Made by a program: the position numbers and the translations under genes
NCBI GenBank assembly: GCA_023384675.1
Contig: JAHDVK010000022.1
Coordinates: 1 to 64,000 of the forward strand
DNA length: 64,000 nt
Direction of reading: 5' to 3'
Source: Bryobacteraceae bacterium
GTDB lineage: Bacteria; Acidobacteriota; Terriglobia; Bryobacterales; Bryobacteraceae
The notes under the pieces: model-generated
Told to the model about the DNA's origin: nothing
The model's input: only the letters and a program-made list of their open reading frames with translations
Database searches by the model: none
Shown here: positions 59,844-64,000 of the stretch, in pieces
How the letters are laid out: the number at the start of each line of letters is the position of its first letter
How positions within the stretch are numbered: position 1 is the stretch's first letter

Positions 59844-61377
59844 GACCTTCTCGCGGCGGCGCCGGCCACTCGGGGCGGGCGGCGCCCGCCACACGCAGAA
59901 TGACGCGGAAACTCCTATGCCATTCTACGCCAAGGCCGATTCTCTCCACCTGTATGTCCGATGGGAAGAAGCCGAGCAGGGTTTCCGTCGTGGGATGAAA
60001 CCGCAGCGCCGGGGCCACCAGCAGCAGGCGCGGCGGATGGGGCCGTACCGCCAGTCCGGGGAAATAGCCCGCAGCCGTGAACTCGCCCTCCGCCGCGTGG
60101 TGACGTACACGGATCCAGTAATCGAGCGCCTGAAGCGGCAGGTGTGCATCCTCGCTGGCCTTGAGTTCGATCACTGTCAGCCGGCCCAGGTGGTCGATGG
60201 CAAGCAGGTCCGCAATGCCACGGTCCCGGCCCGAGAGCGCACACAGTTGACCGTAAACCGGCGCATCGCGCAGGTTCGCGTCGAGCACGTGAAGATTCGC
60301 CCGGACCAGCGACTCGAGCCGCGCTTCCGGATGCGCCCGCGCGAGGACGTGCCCGAAGGGCGCGTCGGCATTCAAGCGGACTTCCGCCACGCGCCGGGCC
60401 AGTTCCAAACCCTCGGCCAGAGACGTGGCCCGCCGCTTCCGGCCCACGCCGAGCCACAACTGCTGACCCGCGGCCCGGGCGAATTCCAGGCCCGCGATTC
60501 GCAGGCTGAGCATCCCGCCGCCGGTCTCGACCGCCTCCACGCCAGGCTCTCGCGCGAGGTCTCGTGCCCAATGGAAGGCGGTTTGGGGCCCTTCGGGATC
60601 CGCCGGTTGCCAGCGGGCCAGGCGGGCGATCAGATTTCCCGTGTCCTCGAGGCTGGCCTCCTGCTCGCCTTCGCCGTCGTAGATAAAAAGTTGAATTTGC
60701 GCCTTGGCGGGATCCAGGTGGCGAATCCGCAGCCGCGTCGTGTCCTCCTCCCCCCGGGGTACAAACAAGGCCAGCCCGCGCACCGGCGCCGGAGCTGCCC
60801 GCCGGCGCACATAATCGAGCCACAACAAACCAAAGGTCAGCGCTCCATCGCCGCCGCCCTCGGGAGCGCATAACACGGCAATCCGCCTCTGCTGGCGCAC
60901 AGCCAGCGCGCGCGGATACGACGGAGACAGCGTATGTTCCAGATCCGCACCCGTCGTCAAACCGTCCACGCGCCAGCCGGGAAACTGCCGCGCCAACATG
61001 CCCGCGAGCCGCTGCGCAAGGCTTTCCTGCCGGTTGCGCCTCAGCGAAGGAGTGGCGCGCGCATCCTCCAGGTCCACCAGCGCAAGTTGCAGAGTCCCGC
61101 CGCCGAACTTCTGCGCGGCGAGCCTTAAACGGCCGCCGCGCTGCACCTCCACCCGGTTCACGCGGCGGACGAAGGTTCTGTTTTCGTCCCAGGCTTCCAG
61201 CAGCAGAAGTCCTCCCCGGCAGGAAAGGGCAAACGAGCCTTCCTTGAGCGGCAGGGGGTCGAGCCCGGGCTCGATGATCGCTGGACGCCGGCAGGATTCG
61301 AGAAAACGCTCGATCTCCCCTCGCAGCGTTTCAGGCGGCGGGGAGCCGGCCGGTTTGGAGTCCGGCACCGTCTCCAT
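59785..61377 (-). CDS. RecB-like PD-(D/E)XK nuclease-fold protein
   Basis: 530 residues from ATG 61377. The N-terminal ~340 residues are unrecognised (two mixed alpha/beta regions, WRVDGLTTGADLEHTLSPSYPRALAVRQQRRIAVLCA). The C-terminal domain has the nuclease core: Glu355 (ARLESLVRANLHVLD), Asp390 (RGIADLLAIDHLGRL), Glu404-Leu-Lys406 (TVIELKASED) and Gln416-x3-Tyr420 (LPLQALDY), the QxxxY motif of RecB-type and NucS-like nucleases. All catalytic positions are intact. Substrate unknown; DNA repair or nucleic-acid defence are possible. Its start is 16 bp from divergent yggS. Confidence 0.78.
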   Translation of the reverse strand: METVPDSKPAGSPPPETLRGEIERFLESCRRPAIIEPGLDPLPLKEGSFALSCRGGLLLLEAWDENRTFVRRVNRVEVQRGGRLRLAAQKFGGGTLQLALVDLEDARATPSLRRNRQESLAQRLAGMLARQFPGWRVDGLTTGADLEHTLSPSYPRALAVRQQRRIAVLCAPEGGGDGALTFGLLWLDYVRRRAAPAPVRGLALFVPRGEEDTTRLRIRHLDPAKAQIQLFIYDGEGEQEASLEDTGNLIARLARWQPADPEGPQTAFHWARDLAREPGVEAVETGGGMLSLRIAGLEFARAAGQQLWLGVGRKRRATSLAEGLELARRVAEVRLNADAPFGHVLARAHPEARLESLVRANLHVLDANLRDAPVYGQLCALSGRDRGIADLLAIDHLGRLTVIELKASEDAHLPLQALDYWIRVRHHAAEGEFTAAGYFPGLAVRPHPPRLLLVAPALRFHPTTETLLGFFPSDIQVERIGLGVEWHRSFRVILRVAGAARPEWPAPPREGHDHSVHPTDPPRHLAFESE

Positions 61378-61379
61378 TA

Positions 61380-61385
61380 TAGAAT
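61380..61385 (+). promoter_or_regulatory. -10 element (TAGAAT) of yggS in a 16-bp divergent gap
   Basis: TAGAAT lies inside the sequence TATAGAAT (61378-61385) and ends 8 nt before GTG 61394. It occupies nearly the entire space between the two divergent start codons. Confidence 0.45.
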
Positions 61386-61393
61386 CGCGGAGA

Positions 61394-62080
61394 GTGGCTT
61401 CCAACCCCGCGCTTCCGTCTCCCGCCGAATTCGCCGAGAACCTTGCCCGGGTCGAAGACCGCATTCAGGCCGCCTGCGCGCGCGCCGGACGGGCTCGCGA
61501 AAGCGTGCTGCTGCTGGCCGTCACAAAGGTGTTTCCGGCCGAAGCGGTGCTGGCGGCGCACGCGCTCGGTTTGCGCGATTTCGGCGAGAACTACGTGCAG
61601 GAAATGGAGCAAAAAGCGGCAAAAATCCGCCATTTGGATGCTCGTTTTCACCTCATCGGCCACCTGCAGTCGAACAAGTCGCGCCGCGCCGCCGAGCTGT
61701 TCGACGTCATTCAGACTGTCGATAGCGCGAAGCTCGCGCGCCGCCTCGCGGACTCCGGCCGTCCGCTCGAAGTCATGATCGAAGTGAAACTCAGCGAGGA
61801 GGAGTCCAAGCACGGCGCCGCGCCCGGGGACGTGCCCGCACTCGTGGAAACCATCCGCGCACTCCCCGGTCTGCACCTCACCGGCCTGATGACCATGCCG
61901 CCCTGGAGCGACGATCCCGAGTTCGCGCGGCCCTACTTCGTCCGCCTGCGCCGCCTCGCTGAAACGCACGCTTTGCCGGGGATTTCCATGGGCATGTCGC
62001 ACGATCTCGAAGCCGCCATCGAGGAAGGCGCCACCATTGTGCGCGTGGGCACGGCGTTATTCGGGCGCCGCCGGCCATAA
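61394..62080 (+). CDS. yggS: PLP homeostasis protein YggS/PLPBP
   Basis: 228 residues from GTG 61394. ESVLLLAVTKVFPAEAVLAAHALGLRDFGENYVQEMEQKAA carries the PLP-binding Lys (AVTK) and the FGENYVQE motif; RFHLIGHLQSNKSR, EVMIEVKLSEEESKHGAAP and LTGLMTMPPW...GISMGMSHDLEAAIEEGATIVRVGTALFG complete the alanine-racemase-like barrel. It controls free pyridoxal phosphate and has no known catalytic activity. Followed by guaB after 48 bp. Confidence 0.95.
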   Translation: MASNPALPSPAEFAENLARVEDRIQAACARAGRARESVLLLAVTKVFPAEAVLAAHALGLRDFGENYVQEMEQKAAKIRHLDARFHLIGHLQSNKSRRAAELFDVIQTVDSAKLARRLADSGRPLEVMIEVKLSEEESKHGAAPGDVPALVETIRALPGLHLTGLMTMPPWSDDPEFARPYFVRLRRLAETHALPGISMGMSHDLEAAIEEGATIVRVGTALFGRRRP

Positions 62081-62119
62081 GGGCGATTCCCAGCGCTTCC
62101 GGCCGCCGCGCTACCATAA

Positions 62120-63586
<1,467 letters not shown>

Positions 63587-63594
63587 CCGGTGAC

Positions 63595-64000
63595 TTACCG
63601 GCGCGGATACGCCGCCGCGATCGCCTCGCGCTGTTCCGCCGTCAGCGCGCGCGTGCGTTCGCCGCGCAGCAGAAAATAGAGGCGCGCGGTCTCTTCGAGC
63701 TCTTCCGCACGGTCCACCGCTTCGCTCAATGTGGCGCCGAGCGCAATCAAGCCGTGGTTACGCAGCAGCATGCAGGAATGGCTGGCGGCGGCTTTCTCCA
63801 CCGCGGCGCCGAGTTCGGCCGAGCCGGGCGTGAAGTAGTCCACAATGCCCAGCGGCGCCACGCGCATCAGGTAATAGGGCGTGATGACCGGCAGCGGTTC
63901 GGCGGGGTCGAGATCCGTCAGGCAGGAAATCGCCACCGAATGCGTGGCGTGCAGATGGACGAGCGCGCGCGCCTCCAGAGCGGCCCGGTAGCAGCCGAGA
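63595..64000 (-). CDS. Class II aldolase/adducin-family protein (5' end outside window)
   Basis: The C-terminal ~134 residues are visible. ALEARALVHLHATHSVAIS supplies two zinc-binding His (H-x-H) and SCMLLRNHGLIALGATLSEAVDRAEELEETARLYFLL the third, the layout of fuculose-1-phosphate aldolase and ribulose-5-phosphate 4-epimerase. It cleaves or epimerises a phosphorylated sugar. It ends 8 bp from the guaB stop (convergent). The protein continues past the window edge; an internal Met at 63936 is not the true start. Confidence 0.88.
   Translation of the reverse strand, partial: LGCYRAALEARALVHLHATHSVAISCLTDLDPAEPLPVITPYYLMRVAPLGIVDYFTPGSAELGAAVEKAAASHSCMLLRNHGLIALGATLSEAVDRAEELEETARLYFLLRGERTRALTAEQREAIAAAYPRR

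Overview
The window is GC-rich chromosomal DNA. Its gene content points to an acidobacterium, most likely of the Bryobacterales/Solibacter type. The evidence is: Oar-like TonB-dependent receptors with LNGRN plugs, Ser/Thr kinases fused to PD40 or TPR sensor regions, twin-arginine 'MNRRQFLA' leaders on sulfatases and Gfo/Idh enzymes, a PEP-CTERM protein, an LptD outer-membrane assembly protein, and HemQ-type heme synthesis. The taxonomic assignment is an inference from family content; no rRNA gene is present.

Layout. 1-9000 is accessory in character: three tiny co-directional genes; a broken Ser/Thr kinase-PD40 gene; an intact kinase-TPR gene flanked by two 531-bp direct repeats (2624-3154 and 6094-6624); then small genes (ABM-like, DUF3303-like, GNAT, VOC dioxygenase-like). 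9100-13700 has a divergent secreted-protein pair, a LigT-like phosphoesterase, a hicBA toxin-antitoxin pair, and ssrA (tmRNA), whose 3' end is duplicated 650 bp away around a GIY-YIG gene. 13640-25760 is mostly housekeeping: an exported kinase-fold protein, clpS, hypF, a YceI protein, pgi, an RDD protein and lptD. It ends with a leftward operon encoding a membrane Ser/Thr kinase, a TonB-domain protein and a secreted protein; the last two share a ~56-residue repeat.

25900-45100 holds a GH13 sugar phosphorylase, a Tat sulfatase, two TonB-dependent receptor operons (one with DUF2490 and DUF3386 proteins), a DUF3311/SSS sodium symporter pair, an SDR, a DUF465 gene with a clear promoter and terminator, a Gfo/Idh-hemQ pair and a PEP-CTERM protein. 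45250-64000 holds a divergent pair of cyclophilins, a two-domain alpha/beta hydrolase, a Crp/Fnr regulator next to a membrane polyferredoxin, a GT39-like membrane glycosyltransferase that has apparently lost its stop codon, an enolase-superfamily dehydratase, a second Tat sulfatase, an ALDH7-type dehydrogenase, a RecB-like PD-(D/E)XK protein coupled to a DUF697 protein, yggS, guaB and the edge of a class II aldolase.

Themes. Much of the metabolism fits scavenging of sulfated or decorated plant and microbial sugars: receptors bring substrates across the outer membrane, exported sulfatases and esterases trim them, and symporter, phosphorylase, dehydratase and oxidoreductases process them. Many genes start 6-12 nt after a TAnAAT-like -10 element without a Shine-Dalgarno sequence, suggesting leaderless transcripts. 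Short double-hairpin repeats recur, and one copy is translated in frame inside HypF.
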